Source of the DNA: Actinostola sp. cb2023
Lineage: Eukaryota > Cnidaria > Anthozoa > Actiniaria > Actinostolidae
Length of the DNA: 64,000 nucleotides
Assembly (NCBI GenBank): GCA_033675265.1
Contig: JAUJYZ010000940.1
Coordinates: 107,001-171,000, forward strand
Reading direction: 5' to 3'
Positions 10,431-24,352 of the stretch are shown here, piece by piece (the first letter of the stretch is position 1; each line of letters starts with the position of its first letter). The notes under the pieces are model-generated. The model saw only the letters and a program-made list of their open reading frames with translations, was not told where the DNA came from and searched no databases. Position numbers and translations under genes: made by a program.

Positions 10431-13400
10431 TCTCACAAAATCACATGCACACAAGTCACCCAAGCGATTCTGTTGCAAGCACTTAGGAGATACATATTAT
10501 AAACATTAATTAATCTATTAGTATCAGCTCAGTAAATATTGTAAATACGTATCTTACAAAATCACAGGCGAATCACCCAAGCGATTCTGTTGCAAGCACT
10601 TAGGAGATACATATTATAAACATTAATTAATCTATTAGTATCAGCTCAGTAAATATTGTTACGTATCTCACAAAATCACAGGCGAGACGCCCAAGCGATT
10701 CTGTTGCAAGCACTTAGGAGATACATATTATAAACATTAATTAATCTATTAGTATCAGCTCAGTAAATATTGTAAATACGTATCTTACAAAATCACAGCC
10801 GAATCACCCAAGCGATTCTGTTGCAAGCACTTAGGAGATACCAAGAGAAAATGGAGATACATATTATAAACATTAATTAATCTATTAGTATCAGCTCAGT
10901 AAATATTGTTACGTATCTCACAAAATCACAGGCGAGTCGCCCAAGCGATTCTGTTGCAAGCACTTAGGAAATACATATTATAAACATTAATTAATCTATT
11001 AGTATCAGCTCAGTAAATATTGTAAATAGGTATCTTACAAAATCACAGGCGAATCACCCAAGCGATTCTGTTGCAAGGACTTAGGAGATACATATTATAA
11101 ACATTAATTAATCTATTAGTATCAGCTCAGTAAATACTGTAAATACGTATCTTATAAAATCACAGGCGAATCATCCAAGCGATTCTGTTGCAAGCACTTA
11201 GGAGATACCAAGAGAAAATGGAGATACATATTATAAACATTAATTAATCTATTAGTATTGCTTCTGTTGCAAGCACTTAGGAAATACATATTATAAACAT
11301 TAATTAATCTATTAGTATCAGCTCAGTAAATATTGTAAATACGTATCTTACAAAATCACAGGCGAATCACCCAAGCGATTCTGTTGCAAGCACTTAGGAG
11401 ATACATATTATAAACATTAATTAATCTATTAGTATCAGCTCAGTAAATATATTGTAAATACGTATCTTATAAAATCACAGGCGAATCATCCAAGCGATTC
11501 TGTTGCAAGCACTTAGGAGATACCAAGAGAAAATGGAGATACATATTATAAACATTAATTAATCTATTAGTATCAGCTCAGTAAATATTGTTACGTATCT
11601 CACAAAATCACAGGCGAGACGCCCAAGCGATTCTGTTGCAAGCACTTAGGAGATACATATTATAAACATTAATTAATCTATTAGTATCAGCTCAGTAAAT
11701 ATTGTAAATACGTATCTTACAAAATCACAGCCGAATCACCCAAGCGATTCTGTTGCAAGCACTTAGGAGATACCAAGAGAAAATGGAGATACATATTATA
11801 AACATTAATTAATCTATTAGTATCAGCTCAGTAAATATTGTTACGTATCTCACAAAATCACAGGCGAGTCGCCCAAGCGATTCTGTTGCAAGCACTTAGG
11901 AAATACATATTATAAACATTAATTAATCTATTAGTATCAGCTCAGTAAATATTGTAAATAGGTATCTTACAAAATCACAGGCGAATCACCCAAGCGATTC
12001 TGTTGCAAGGACTTAGGAGATACATATTATAAACATTAATTAATCTATTAGTATCAGCTCAGTAAATACTGTAAATACGTATCTTATAAAATCACAGGCG
12101 AATCATCCAAGCGATTCTGTTGCAAGCACTTAGGAGATACCAAGAGAAAATGGAGATACATATTATAAACATTAATTAATCTATTAGTATTGCTTCTGTT
12201 GCAAGCACTTAGGAAATACATATTATAAACATTAATTAATCTATTAGTATCAGCTCAGTAAATATTGTAAATACGTATCTTACAAAATCACAGGCGAATC
12301 ACCCAAGCGATTCTGTTGCAAGCACTTAGGAGATACATATTATAAACATTAATTAATCTATTAGTATCAGCTCAGTAAATATTGTAAATACGTATCTTAT
12401 AAAATCACAGGCGAATCATCCAAGCGATTCTGTTGCAAGCACTTAGGAGATACCAAGAGAAAATGGAGATACATATTATAAACATTAATTAATCTATTAG
12501 TATCAGCTCAGTAAATATTGTTACGTATCTCACAAAAAATCACAGGCGAGACGCCCAAGCGATTCTGTTGCAAGCACTTAGGAGATACATATTATAAACA
12601 TTAATTAATCTATTAGTATCAGCTCAGTAAATATTGTAAATACGTATCTTACAAAATCACAGCCGAATCACCCAAGCGATTCTGTTGCAAGCACTTAGGA
12701 GATACCAAGAGAAAATGGAGATACATATTATAAACATTAATTAATCTATTAGTATCAGCTCAGTAAATATTGTTACGTATCTCACAAAATCACAGGCGAG
12801 TCGCCCAAGCGATTCTGTTGCAAGCACTTAGGAAATACATATTATAAACATTAATTAATCTATTAGTATCAGCTCAGTAAATATTGTAAATAGGTATCTT
12901 ACAAAATCACAGGCGAATCACCCAAGCGATTCTGTTGCAAGGACTTAGGAGATACATATTATAAACATTAATTAATCTATTAGTATCAGTTCAGTAAATA
13001 CTGTAAATACGTATCTTATAAAAATCACAGGCGAATCATCCAAGCGATTCTGTTGCAAGCACTTAGGAGATACCAAGAGAAAATGGAGATACATATTATA
13101 AACATTAATTAATCTATTAGTATTGCTTCTGTTGCAAGCACTTAGGAAATACATATTATAAACATTAATTAATCTATTAGTATCAGCTCAGTAAATATTG
13201 TAAATACGTATCTTACAAAATCACAGGCGAATCACCCAAGCGATTCTGTTGCAAGCACTTAGGAGATACATATTATAAACATTAATTAATCTATTAGTAT
13301 CAGCTCAGTAAATATTGTTACGTATCTCACAAAATCACAGGCGAGTCGCCCAAGCGATTCTGTTGCAAGCACTTAGGAAATACATATTATAAACATTAAT

Positions 13401-16400
13401 TAATCTATTAGTATCAGCTCAGTAAATATTGTAAATAGGTATCTTACAAAATCACAGGCGAATCACCCAAGCGATTCTGTTGCAAGGACTTAGGAGATAC
13501 ATATTATAAACATTAATTAATCTATTAGTATCAGCTCAGTAAATACTGTAAATACGTATCTTATAAAATCACAGGCGAATCATCCAAGCGATTCTGTTGC
13601 AAGCACTTAGGAGATACCAAGAGAAAATGGAGATACATATTATAAACATTAATTAATCTATTAGTATTGCTTCTGTTGCAAGCACTTAGGAAATACATAT
13701 TATAAAAATTAATTAATCTATTAGTATCAGCTCAGTAAATATTGTAAATAGGTATCTTACAAAATCACAGGCGAATCACCCAAGCGATTCTGTTGCAAGC
13801 ACTTAGGAGATACATATTATAAACATTAATTAATCTATTAGTATCAGCTCAGTAAATACTGTAAATACGTATCTTATAAAATCACAGGCGAATCATCCAA
13901 GCGATTCTGTTGCAAGCACTTAGGAGATACCAAGAGAAAATGGAGATACATATTATAAACATTAATTAATCTATTAGTATTGCTTCTGTTGCAAGCACTT
14001 AGGAAATACATATTATAAACATTAATTAATCTATTAGTATCAGCTCAGTAAATACTGTAAATACGTATCTTACAAAATCACAGGCGAATCACCCAAGCGA
14101 TTCTGTTGCAAGCACTTAGGAGATACATATTATAAACATTAATTAATATATTAGTATCAGCTCAGTAAATATTGTAAATACGTATCTTATAAAATCACAG
14201 GCGAATCATCCAAGCGATTCTGTTGCAAGCACTTAGGAGATACCAAGAGAAAATGGAGATACATATTATAAACATTAATTAATCTATTAGTATCAGCTCA
14301 GTAAATATTGTTACGTATCTCACAAAATCACAGGCGAGACGCCCAAGCGATTCTGTTGCAAGCACTTAGGAGATACATATTATAAACATTAATTAATCTA
14401 TTAGTATCAGCTCAGTAAATATTGTAAATACGTATCTTACAAAATCACAGCCGAATCACCCAAGCGATTCTGTTGCAAGCACTTAGGAGATACCAAGAGA
14501 AAATGGAGATACATATTATAAACATTAATTAATCTATTAGTATCAGCTCAGTAAATATTGTTACGTATCTCACAAAATCACAGGCGAGTCGCCCAAGCGA
14601 TTCTGTTGCAAGCACTTAGGAAATACATATTATAAACATTAATTAATCTATTAGTATCAGCTCAGTAAATATTGTAAATAGGTATCTTACAAAATCACAG
14701 GCGAATCACCCAAGCGATTCTGTTGCAAGGACTTAGGAGATACATATTATAAACATTAATTAATCTATTAGTATCAGCTCAGTAAATACTGTAAATACGT
14801 ATCTTATAAAATCACAGGCGAATCATCCAAGCGATTCTGTTGCAAGCACTTAGGAGATACCAAGAGAAAATGGAGATACATATTATAAACATTAATTAAT
14901 CTATTAGTATTGCTTCTGTTGCAAGCACTTAGGAAATACATATTATAAACATTAATTAATCTATTAGTATCAGCTCAGTAAATATTGTAAATACGTATCT
15001 TACAAAATCACAGGCGAATCACCCAAGCGATTCTGTTGCAAGCACTTAGGAGATACATATTATAAACATTAATTAATCTATTAGTATCAGCTCAGTAAAT
15101 ATTGTTACGTATCTCACAAAATCACAGGCGAGTCGCCCAAGCGATTCTGTTGCAAGCACTTAGGAAATACATATTATAAACATTAATTAATCTATTAGTA
15201 TCAGCTCAGTAAATATTGTAAATAGGTATCTTACAAAATCACAGGCGAATCACCCAAGCGATTCTGTTGCAAGGACTTAGGAGAGATACATATTATAAAC
15301 ATTAATTAATCTATTAGTATCAGCTCAGTAAATACTGTAAATACGTATCTTATAAAATCACAGGCGAATCATCCAAGCGATTCTGTTGCAAGCACTTAGG
15401 AGATACCAAGAGAAAATGGAGATACATATTATAAACATTAATTAATCTATTAGTATTGCTTCTGTTGCAAGCACTTAGGAAATACATATTATAAACATTA
15501 ATTAATCTATTAGTATCAGCTCAGTAATATTGTAAATACGTATCTTACAAAATCACAGGCGAATCACCCAAGCGATTCTGTTGCAAGCACTTAGGAGATA
15601 CATATTATAAACATTAATTAATCTATTAGTATCAGCTCAGTACATATTGTAAATACGTATCTTATAAAATCACAGGCGAATCATCCAAGCGATTCTGTTG
15701 CAAGCACTTAGGAGATACCAAGAGAAAATGGAGATACATATTATAAACATTAATTAATCTATTAGTATTGCTTCTGTTGAAAGCACTTAGGAAATACATA
15801 TTATAAACATTAATTAATCTATTAGTATCAGCTCAGTAAATATTGTAAATACGTATCTTACAAAATCACAGGCGAATCACCCAAGCGATTCTGTTGCAAG
15901 CACTTAGGAGATACATATTATAAACATTAATTAATATATTAGTATCAGCTCAGTAAATATTGTAAATACGTATCTTATAAAATCACAGGCGAATCATCCA
16001 AGCGATTCTGTTGCAAGCACTTAGGAGATACCAAGAGAAAATGGAGATACATATTATAAACATTAATTAATCTATTAGTATTGCTTCTGTTGCAAGCACT
16101 TAGGAAATACATATTATAAACATTAATTAATCTATTAGTATCAGCTCAGTAAATATTGTAAATACGTATCTTACAAAATCACAGGCGAATCATCCAAGCG
16201 ATTCTGTTGCAAGCACTTAGGAGATACCAAGAGAAAATGGAGATACATATTATAAACATTAATTAATCTATTAGTATCAGCTCAGTAAATATTGTTACGT
16301 ATCTCACAAAATCACAGGCGAGACGCCCAAGCGATTCTGTTGCAAGCACTTAGGAGATACATATTATAAACATTAATTAATATATTAGTATCAGCTCAGT

Positions 16401-16965
16401 AAATATTGTAAATACGTATCTTATAAAATCACAGGCGAATCATCCAAGCGATTCTGTTGCAAGCACTTAGGAGATACCAAGAGAAAATGGAGATACATAT
16501 TATAAACATTAATTAATCTATTAGTATCAGCTCAGTAAATATTGTTACGTATCTCACAAAATCACAGGCGAGTCGCCCAAGCGATTCTGTTGCAAGCACT
16601 TAGGAAATACATATTATAAACATTAATTAATCTATTAGTATCAGCTCAGTAAATATTGTTACGTATCTCACAAAATCACAGGCGAATCACCCAAGCGATT
16701 CTGTTGCAAGCACTTAGGAAATACATATTATAAACATTAATTAATCTATTAGTATCAGCTCAGTAAATATTGTTACGTATCTCACAAAATCACAGGCGAA
16801 TCACCCAAGCGATTCTGTTGCAAGCACTTAGGAGATACATATTATAAACATTAATTAATCTATTAGTATCAGCTCAGTAAATATTGTTACGTATCTCACA
16901 AAATCACAGGCGATTCACCCAAGTGATTCTGTTGCAAGCACTTATGAGATACATATTATAAACAT
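10430..16965. repeat. Satellite array, 114/117-bp monomers with higher-order structure
   Basis: About 6.5 kb of head-to-tail monomers (roughly 55). Base unit runs from ACATATTATAAACATT to CAAGCACTTAGGAGAT: 117 bp with ATTGTAAATACGTATCTTAC, or 114 bp with ATTGTTACGTATCTCAC. Variants carry an extra 17 bp (CCAAGAGAAAATGGAGA) or lack about 80 bp (TTAGTATTGCTTCTGTTGC). The diagnostic ATAGGTATCTTAC variant recurs near 11027, 11957, 12891, 13435, 13749, 14689 and 15224, spacings near 930 and 540, which shows blocks of monomers amplified as units. No ORF over 60 codons. It starts and ends in partial monomers. Confidence 0.95.
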
Positions 16966-17800
16966 TCTTAGCAGTCAAACAAGGAGGCCAAAACCAGTGG
17001 CAACATACACCGTTTCGCGATGTAGTGTCGAAGTACTGAACTACGAAAATGGCGGCAAAAGGGAAAGCTCGTCTTGGAGTTCAGCGATGATATGCTAAGT
17101 GCATTTGGCTTACAACCGCAAAGAGAAGAATTTAGAGCATACCACATCTTACTTGCGTCCAATATTGAGAAGAATAAACTTTGTTCAACCGAATGTCTTC
17201 AGCAACCTTTCTCACAATGCCGTACTGATGTTTACAGTGCAGTACATTGTATACCGTTTGGCTGCCCGTCAATTTGTACATGGTGAATATCATTCTCACC
17301 CAACCGCTGACCCGAAACGGCTCAAACAATTTTATTTGCCGGTTCATCGGAAACTCTTAGTAATTACGAAAATAGACGAGAGCATGCTAAATATAAGTGG
17401 AATTCCGAAATAATTTGACATAGGATAATAAATACTACACAATAACACTACTTATTCTCCTGCTAGCAAACGTAACCTACTGTGAAAAGAACTACGATGA
17501 CAGATGAAACCCACATATTCCTTATTCAAAGTAATTAATTTGAGGTGGGCATTTCAGATGCCCACCTATGTCCGTATCCAAGGCGTGCGGCTCGTCATGT
17601 GTTTCACGGTACGCTTGAGTTTTTTCACTAAATTGGTTCCTTTGTACTGGTTACCAAGCGTAACCAAGTTACCAGTTTGATATATACTGAGCCGAAATAT
17701 CAAAAAAGAATAAAAATACATCATTAAAGGGGCTGTATGAGTTGCACATGCGCATTGGTGCCTATTTTTAATGATATTCATGACACGTTAGCTTAGTAAT
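16966..17800. other. Stretch after the satellite; unassigned
   Basis: Open frames overlap here on both strands (plus 17074-17286 and 17099-17413; minus 16968-17162 and 17132-17347), none with recognisable domains. ATGGCGGCAAAAGG at 17049 has a good Kozak-like context but stops after 13 codons. A small perfect hairpin GAGGTGGGCAT/ATGCCCACCT sits at 17542-17568. Confidence 0.3.
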
Positions 17801-17810
17801 TATTCTCATC

Positions 17811-18065
17811 TCAACTGAAAGTAGTCAAGCGAATTAAATAAACTATCGCTACATATCTCATTGCCAGAGCATTATTTGGCCTTGTTCCATGCTGAATAGA
17901 TATCTCCCTTGACATATATCCTAGCCCGACTTTGCTGCCTTGGTCCGTGGTCGCCGATCCAACGATCGTCTTTGTTATCGAATCGTTTCTTGCAACCCGA
18001 ATTTGCCTTCGGCGGCCGCCGTGAAACTGAGATCGTTTGCCTTTGAACTTCGCACCAGAAGACAT
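17811..18065 (-). CDS. Hypothetical basic protein or first exon, 84 codons
   Basis: ATG-initiated frame whose first 50 residues are basic and glycine/serine-rich (MSSGAKFKGKRSQFHGGRRR...). It is distinctly more GC-rich and CpG-containing than its surroundings, which is the main reason to list it. No domain is recognised, no clear donor was fixed, and it lies between the satellite and a Harbinger element, so it could equally be a decayed transposon exon. Confidence 0.25.
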   Translation of the reverse strand: MSSGAKFKGKRSQFHGGRRRQIRVARNDSITKTIVGSATTDQGSKVGLGYMSREISIQHGTRPNNALAMRYVAIVYLIRLTTFS

Positions 18066-18562
18066 TTAATTTGAACATTAAAAGGGATCGAACATTAATT
18101 CAAAACGGATAAAATATGCATATACAACTGGAGAATATACAAAGTACGATCTGTCGTTACAATTCAAATCCAAGATGGCACTCGATAACATGAAATAGTG
18201 AGTCTCACTTTTTCAAGTTTAACACTAGTACCCAGGGGCCGGTTGCATAAAACTTACGAGTCTACTTAAGTGTACTCTTAATTTAAGACTGTTGCAAAGA
18301 ATGAGTTAATTGCTCACTTAAGAGTTTCACTTAAGTGTTGGATCTTACGATTATCGTAAGTGACCACTTAAGTGCTGTTTATGCAACGACATATACGGGT
18401 GTTGCACAAACGCATTGCGCCCATATCTTAAGTGCACAAGTTGTCCGTAAATTTACGGGAGCCCTAGAGGTCCCGTAAAACTAAGTGCGTCATGGAAAAT
18501 TTTACTTTCAGTTTAAAATTTCCTTCAATATTTTTAATTTATAAACATATCATAGGCTTGTA

Positions 18563-20697
18563 TTGACTAGGAGCAGTGAGCTGGTGCTCAAAGTCAACTT
18601 ATGTGGAACGTTTGAATTGTCATGATGATCTTGCTGTAATCGGGTAGAGAAATGACAATTATTTCAGCACAATTTTGACAAGAAATGATAAAATTATCGC
18701 TTAGTAAGCAAAAACAAAACTATAAAACTGTATTTAGAGTGAAATCTGGTTATCAATTAGGAAGGACTGTATGAAATTAGCATGTCCCCCGTCACATATT
18801 TAGAACTGTACACGGCTGTCTCACTGAATTTCGTCTTTATAATAGAGTCGAATAAAAACGTGCTGCTGCTAGAATAAGTAGAGATATGAGAGAAAAACAT
18901 ATTTAGTTTCAATTCCTTAAAGACGTTTTGATTTGTAGATTATTGCGGAAGTTTTCAATGAAAGATTAGGTGTCCCCTTTTGTTCCGATTTTCTACATAA
19001 CTATATGTTTTGACGAAAAAAAAATCAAATCCAGATATAAAATCAGAAACTATACAGAAAAAAATATAAAGTCCATTAATTTATTAACAATTTGGCGTTC
19101 CTCTGTTTAAAATCGGACTTATACTTCAGTAATTATATAACATCAAAGTTGACTGAATGCATCTGTCGACAGACAACAAAATACAATCAAAACATCATTT
19201 GTCTTTCAAATTTCGCGCTTTAATGCCAGTACTTCAATCAAGATTTCAACAGATCTTTGGGAGCAAGTTGTCCATTCAGCATATAATAGTATGGCGGTAA
19301 AAATTATCTTACACTGGTTAATTTTATTTTTATGTTACCCTAGGAAGTTTCCTGAATTTTTTGTCGACACAAAGGCCAATGATTTGCATAATACAACACG
19401 TAGTCACGCAAAACCTTTTCGGCTCTTTATAATTCCTTAAAATAAGTTTTACCAATAACTTTGTTCTGAAACTTTGCATGGACATTAATTATGTAATGGA
19501 CATTTAAAAACTGCAATAAAAAGAGGGGTCACCATTCTCGTTTTCGCGCTAGATGCTCTTCAAATACATATCAATTTATAGGTGTATAGCGAAATGTGAT
19601 AGCAACCGGAAGTAGTAATGAAAAACCTTTTTTCTCGGTCCAAAGAACTTGCTTACAACATAGATTACACATAATTCTAAGTTTACTTCTACTAAAGTAA
19701 TTGAAAGACTGATTGTTGCAATATTAACGAAACATGCAAGTATGTGCGTCCAGAAATCGTACGCTTTAACTATTCTCATCTAAATGTTTGAACATTTATC
19801 CGTTTACATTTATCCATCCAAAACGTTCTTTCATATTTCGATATATCATACGCAGCACCAATTATTAAAGAACTCAAAAAAAATGGGGGCCACCATTCTC
19901 GTTTTCGATTTATTTTGAAAAAACGTCAGTTATTTTTGAAATATTCCAATGGTCTCCAATGTGCGCAAGCTCGCGCGAGCTTCAGAATCAAAAACGAGTG
20001 GAGGACTGGGAACGAGTTTTTAGAATTAATCTAATTAAAAAAAGAATCCCATCACAAGAAAGAGCATATCAAAATTAGTAAGTTTACAAAGTTTTGTTAG
20101 GTTTAGTTAGATATTGAACCAGTAACAGCTTTCCAAACATCGCAAATTTTACAAAGAAATGTATGTTTACCAGGGACACTTGTCCCCTGTAACCATACAT
20201 TTCTTTGTAATTTTTGCAGTTTTTAAATGTCTGCAGTTTATTTTACTTGTCCAAACCCTATCAAACTCCTGAAGGTTACTAATTCTGATATGCTCTTTCT
20301 TGTGATGGGGTTCATTTCTTAATTAGATTAATTATAAAAACTCGTTCCCAGTCCTCCACTCGTTTTTGAAATGGCTAATTGAGCGTGCGCAATGCAAAAC
20401 AAGGGAATTACCTTAATTCTCGTATTTAACACTAATATTTTATGATCATGCTAAAATTTATAGCAGTTTTTCACAAATAGAATAAGATGTGTTTAGACTC
20501 GTTACCAGGCCACACGCGGATTATTCCATTGATGGCCAGAATAATGGATGTTATTTTAATAATAATAAATGAAAAATATCGATTCTGATGTTCTTCGTTA
20601 TTGTCTACAATTTTGCATAAACGAAATTGCATATTTTGTATTTAAAAAAAAAATCATTTTGTGACGCTTTTGAGCACCAGCTCACTGCTCCCAGTCA
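18563..20697. mobile_element. 2.1-kb TIR element nested in the Harbinger element
   Basis: TIR TTGACTAGGAGCAGTGAGC / GCTCACTGCTCCCAGTCA extended by TGGTGCTCAAA, with TTGTA on both sides (18558-18562, 20698-20702), a likely 5-bp target duplication. Interior AT-rich, no transposase ORF. It splits the Harbinger accessory gene region from the element's left end. Confidence 0.6.
19989..20368. mobile_element. Fold-back MITE nested in the 2.1-kb element
   Basis: Arms about 120 and 110 bp sharing AACGAGTGGAGGACTGGGAA, CCCATCACAAGAAAGAGCAT and the centre ATACATTTCTTTGTAA. A third level of nesting (Harbinger, then 18563-20697, then this). Confidence 0.65.
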
Positions 20698-20858
20698 TTG
20701 TAAGTGTGTTTATTTGGACTAATTTTGATATATATTTTCAGGAAAGAGTATTGTGCTATTTAGCGCTATTTTGCAGCATACATCTATGCACATTTTATGT
20801 AAAGAAGATTCGACAAGCAAAGTTTGTCATTTATAGGTTTTATTTTTCCTGGCGCTAG

Positions 20859-21152
20859 AATAGTTTAGATGGAGAACAGTCAGATGGTCATGAAGCCTTA
20901 GAAACGACGAGTGAGCAGTTCAACTCAGAGCAAGATATTAGTTGGGAGGACAATGTGACACAACAACCAAAGAAAGGAGAAAAGAAAAGTCCACATGTGA
21001 GAGCAGGCGACACCACAATCATAAGTAATCTGTACGAACAACAGTTAAAAGAGGAACATGAGATTAAAATGCGAGTATTAAGAAAGAAAGAACAATTGCT
21101 AGACCTACAAATTACAATTGCAAAAGACGAACTCGCACAAATAACTAAATAG
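20859..21152 (+). pseudogene. Harbinger accessory (Myb/SANT-type) protein, C-terminal exon
   Basis: 97 codons after a TTTTTCCTGGCGCTAG acceptor to a TAG stop. An acidic/serine-rich linker is followed by a coiled coil, about 40 residues ending REE/KKEQLLDLQI...KDELAQ-type heptads, as seen at the C-terminus of the DNA-binding second protein of Harbinger elements. The Myb/SANT helices that should precede it are missing here. Frame is open throughout, so decay is recent or selection persisted. Confidence 0.5.
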
Positions 21153-21499
21153 ATATATATATAAATGTGCTCATTTTACTTTCCTTCATTTCATCAAGTA
21201 ATCCGTTTACATTTTTGTACAATCGATGTTATTCATATTTGAAAGCTTTTTGATTTATTAGCTTCTATAGGTTTTGTTAATTATACATTTCTGTAATCAA
21301 ATTCTATGCGTTGTACGAATTAAAAATATTTATGCTTAACCAAGCACTTAAGTGTCCCCGTAAATTCACTCTTAAGTAATTCACTTACGAATGTGTTAAG
21401 TAAGCTTCTTGCAACACGCTTTAGGAAACCCGTAGCACAATCTTAAGTGCCTCACTTAAGTGAATACTTAAGTACAGGTTTTATGCAACCGGCCCCAGT

Positions 21500-22124
21500 C
21501 CACTTGTTAACCATGACACAGCCCCTTTAGCTGTATGCTCAGAGATGTGAGAGTTAATTCATAAGGTAGTACATTCCATTGTGTTCTTTTGTTTACTTTT
21601 GACTATTTATACCACTAACTAATTATAATAGTTTTTGTTAATTTCACGGATTGATGAAAAACCACTCTCGATTTAGTACTAAGGTTAACCGCTCAAGAAA
21701 CAATAGTTTTCTAATTTCTACCAAGGTTTGGTAACTCGTTTACTTCAGTAAACCACCAAGTGTAAACACGGCCTAAGTAACCTTGTAAATGTATTAGCAT
21801 TTCACTTTACTCTCGCAGTAGATGGCTACAGTTTGGTGTCCGAAATATCCATATCGAATAAAAATTATTTATCTTCTCGTTATTACATTCATCATATTAA
21901 CGGTAAATGCACACGCTTTCGCTGATTGCTGCTACAAGTTACTGTATTAATTTCAGTATTTATTTCTGCTGGCCGAGTAAGCTGCTAGCTTTGTGTTTTA
22001 TTTTAATTCAGTATACGATAACTATTCGTGGTGTTTCATTTTACTATTTCGGCTTTTCACATAGGACAATGTTTCTGCAAACAGGTGTATAAATTAATAC
22101 TATTATTATAAACTTGTCTGTTTG

Positions 22125-22178
<54 letters not shown>

Positions 22179-23995
22179 GTTGCATTTAAGTTATCGTTTA
22201 TGTTTTGTCAAGTACAATGTCTTGTTAAGAGGGTATTGCTACGCACTACTAGGTCCCTCCTGTAACGATTGACACGGTTACTGCAAGCTTTAGTTGTACA
22301 GAGCTAAAGTTCAAGTGAAGGTTTCACTAGATAGAGCGGCCAGTTGGTTCAAACACTTACCTTATAATCGTTTATCTCGTGTTCCATTGGATGAAGTCGT
22401 AGTAAAGTAGTTATTCTGTTTTCATGACTTACAAGTGAAGTGAGCTAAAGCGATGGCTGCGTTTACACTTGAGTGCTTATCTAGGTACAAATCAGACAAC
22501 TATAAACTGCTCAATAAACAATACTTCACTCTGTTGGACATCATTCATGAGCAGCCCTTCTCGTTATTGCCTTCCTAATATTTTTATAATTTCTACCAAG
22601 GTTGTACTCTATCAAAAGCCATGGCCACTCAACAGTTTTACGTCCTCTATCGTTCACTTCAGTAAACAACCAAGTGCAAGTTTGACGATACTATATGGCC
22701 GTGTCAGTTTACACTGAGACGGGTGAGTCACCGGACTTTGGTTAACATTTATATATCAGATCATGTGTAAATGACAACAAGAATTAACACCAGTCAATGA
22801 CATTCAAGACGATAGAAGCCTTACCTCGGTAAGCAGCTTACTCTTGCATTGGCATGGGCTGTGACGCTAAAATGATCAATTAATGTATTTTGTAACTGCA
22901 GAGATAATGTTTTGTTTTCATTCCGGTAGCTTTTCCCTAGAGTATTTGCTGTAGTCTATAGTTGTTTAATTTTGATTGTTCTTTATAGTTTTCCCTCGGG
23001 TCAGTTTCCGTATGTAAATTTGTTCTTAACTTTGGAGTCGCTTAGGTTTGTTTTTGGTCACTCATATTCAGTTACGATTGCGGACTGTAAGAATTGCGTA
23101 ACTTGCGAACGATTTGCGATATATGAGTCTTAGAGACGGGATAGTTGGTAAGTTTCACGTTCTCGTTATATGTTAGTTTCAGTATCATACAGTTAGTTGT
23201 AACATGTATTCCTTTGTTTATTTAGTTTTACATTTAGGTTAGATTCAACATTGCGAATAAACGAACGAACGGATCTAGCCCAACTAGTCAAAACATGTCT
23301 CGCACCGCGATCATTCTCTAAGGCCGTAACATATTTTGTGTTCGCTTTTCGTCATGGAATGCGCTTTGGTCATTTGCATGACATGCATGACATGTAATGC
23401 ACCGTCTGGAACATGAAAATAAATTCGTTGATCCAATCCTCAACTTTCGCTCTAATATGTGAATATAAGTACAGAAGACTGACTTTATGGGTATCTTTGC
23501 AGCAGTTAAACTGGCTTTCCCTCAATTTCTATCTGTTTCACATGCGTGCTAACTGAAGCGGCCTACTTTCCTAGCATGATCATAGACCTTATGAATAAAT
23601 GGTAGAATCGTAAAATCTGATTTCCTTTGTTATTGGGAATATATTACAGCAATTAATATCTGACCATCTCTTTGAAGAGAGGGTTTTCAATAATGAACAC
23701 ACCAAATTTTAGGGCTGTACTATGCAATCTTGAAACGTTATAGTGATTTCAAATTACAAAGAATTGTACCAGAAACCGGACTTTGGCCCTAAATGCCTCG
23801 TTTCCATGTATTTTGCACCTTTCAAACGCTTACTACTTTATGATGGTTTTATTTTTATTAATGCACTTTTGGGGTAATTACTAAACTGTGGATGGTCTTT
23901 CAATCTATTATTTTACCTTTACTTAACTCGTTATTCTTTCAGTTTTTGCAAATTTATGCAACGTACAGAAATCGAGTATTGCATAGGGTGTATAT
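21500..23995. other. Long non-coding stretch
   Basis: Contains a MITE relative at 21560-21680, a (TTA)n microsatellite at 22127-22178 and a copy (23480-23590) of the dispersed repeat seen at 6335-6430. A 1.07-kb segment from TGTAACG (22261) to CGTAACA (23332) has LTR-like ends with no target duplication; not called as an LTR. The 61- and 82-codon frames here show no domain. Confidence 0.45.
22127..22178. repeat. (TTA)n microsatellite
   Basis: Roughly 17 uninterrupted TTA units. Confidence 0.9.
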
Positions 23996-24186
23996 CTCAA
24001 AAAGGTTGTCCAGATGAAAAGACTACAGTACTTGATTCATTATGTATTCAATTTCGTTCCTCGCGTGTAATTTCAATTTGAGATGCAAAATTATACACGG
24101 CATTGTGAGAAATGAATGTAATGGCGCTGGTATCAACTCGCAGCTAGTTCCTCACGCAGTCTTTTCATCTGGACAACCCTTTTGAG
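23996..24186. mobile_element. MITE, 191 bp
   Basis: TIR CTCAAAAAGGTTGTCCAGAT, continuing GAAAAGACT, with the matching right arm at 24157-24186. No ORF. Confidence 0.7.
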
Positions 24187-24352
24187 AATGACTGTATGTC
24201 TGGCAAATTAAATATGTATTCCTTGTCGTCCTAGACATTCCAGAAGTTAACTGAAATACAGCAATTTTACATTGAATGTTTATAACATTTATTTTCTTCT
24301 GGAAGGACAATTTTATATAATTTAACTTAGGTTGTGTAAATTTATCAAAATC

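Larger units (their letters stand above)
18236..21495. mobile_element. PIF/Harbinger element, 3.26 kb, CAG target duplication
   Basis: Ends GGGCCGGTTGCATAAAAC and GTTTTATGCAACCGGCCC, flanked by CAG at 18233-18235 and 21496-21498. A 3-bp target duplication and this TIR type fit PIF/Harbinger. Subterminal DNA is full of ACTTAAGTG motifs on both sides (18265-18375, 21345-21470), probable transposase-binding sites. It keeps a Myb-type accessory exon (20859-21152); no DDE transposase is found, because a second element (18563-20697) occupies most of the interior. Confidence 0.85.

Noticed and set aside
10430..16965. CRISPR-like array
   Set aside because: Whole 114/117-bp monomers repeat head to tail with no unique spacers, and the genome is animal.
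16968..17413. Set of 60-104 codon frames after the satellite
   Set aside because: Frames overlap on both strands, none with a domain, splice sites or a clearly better composition; noted as unassigned only.
22261..23332. Solo LTR (TGTAACG...CGTAACA)
   Set aside because: No target duplication, no second LTR and no internal gag/pol fragments in the window.
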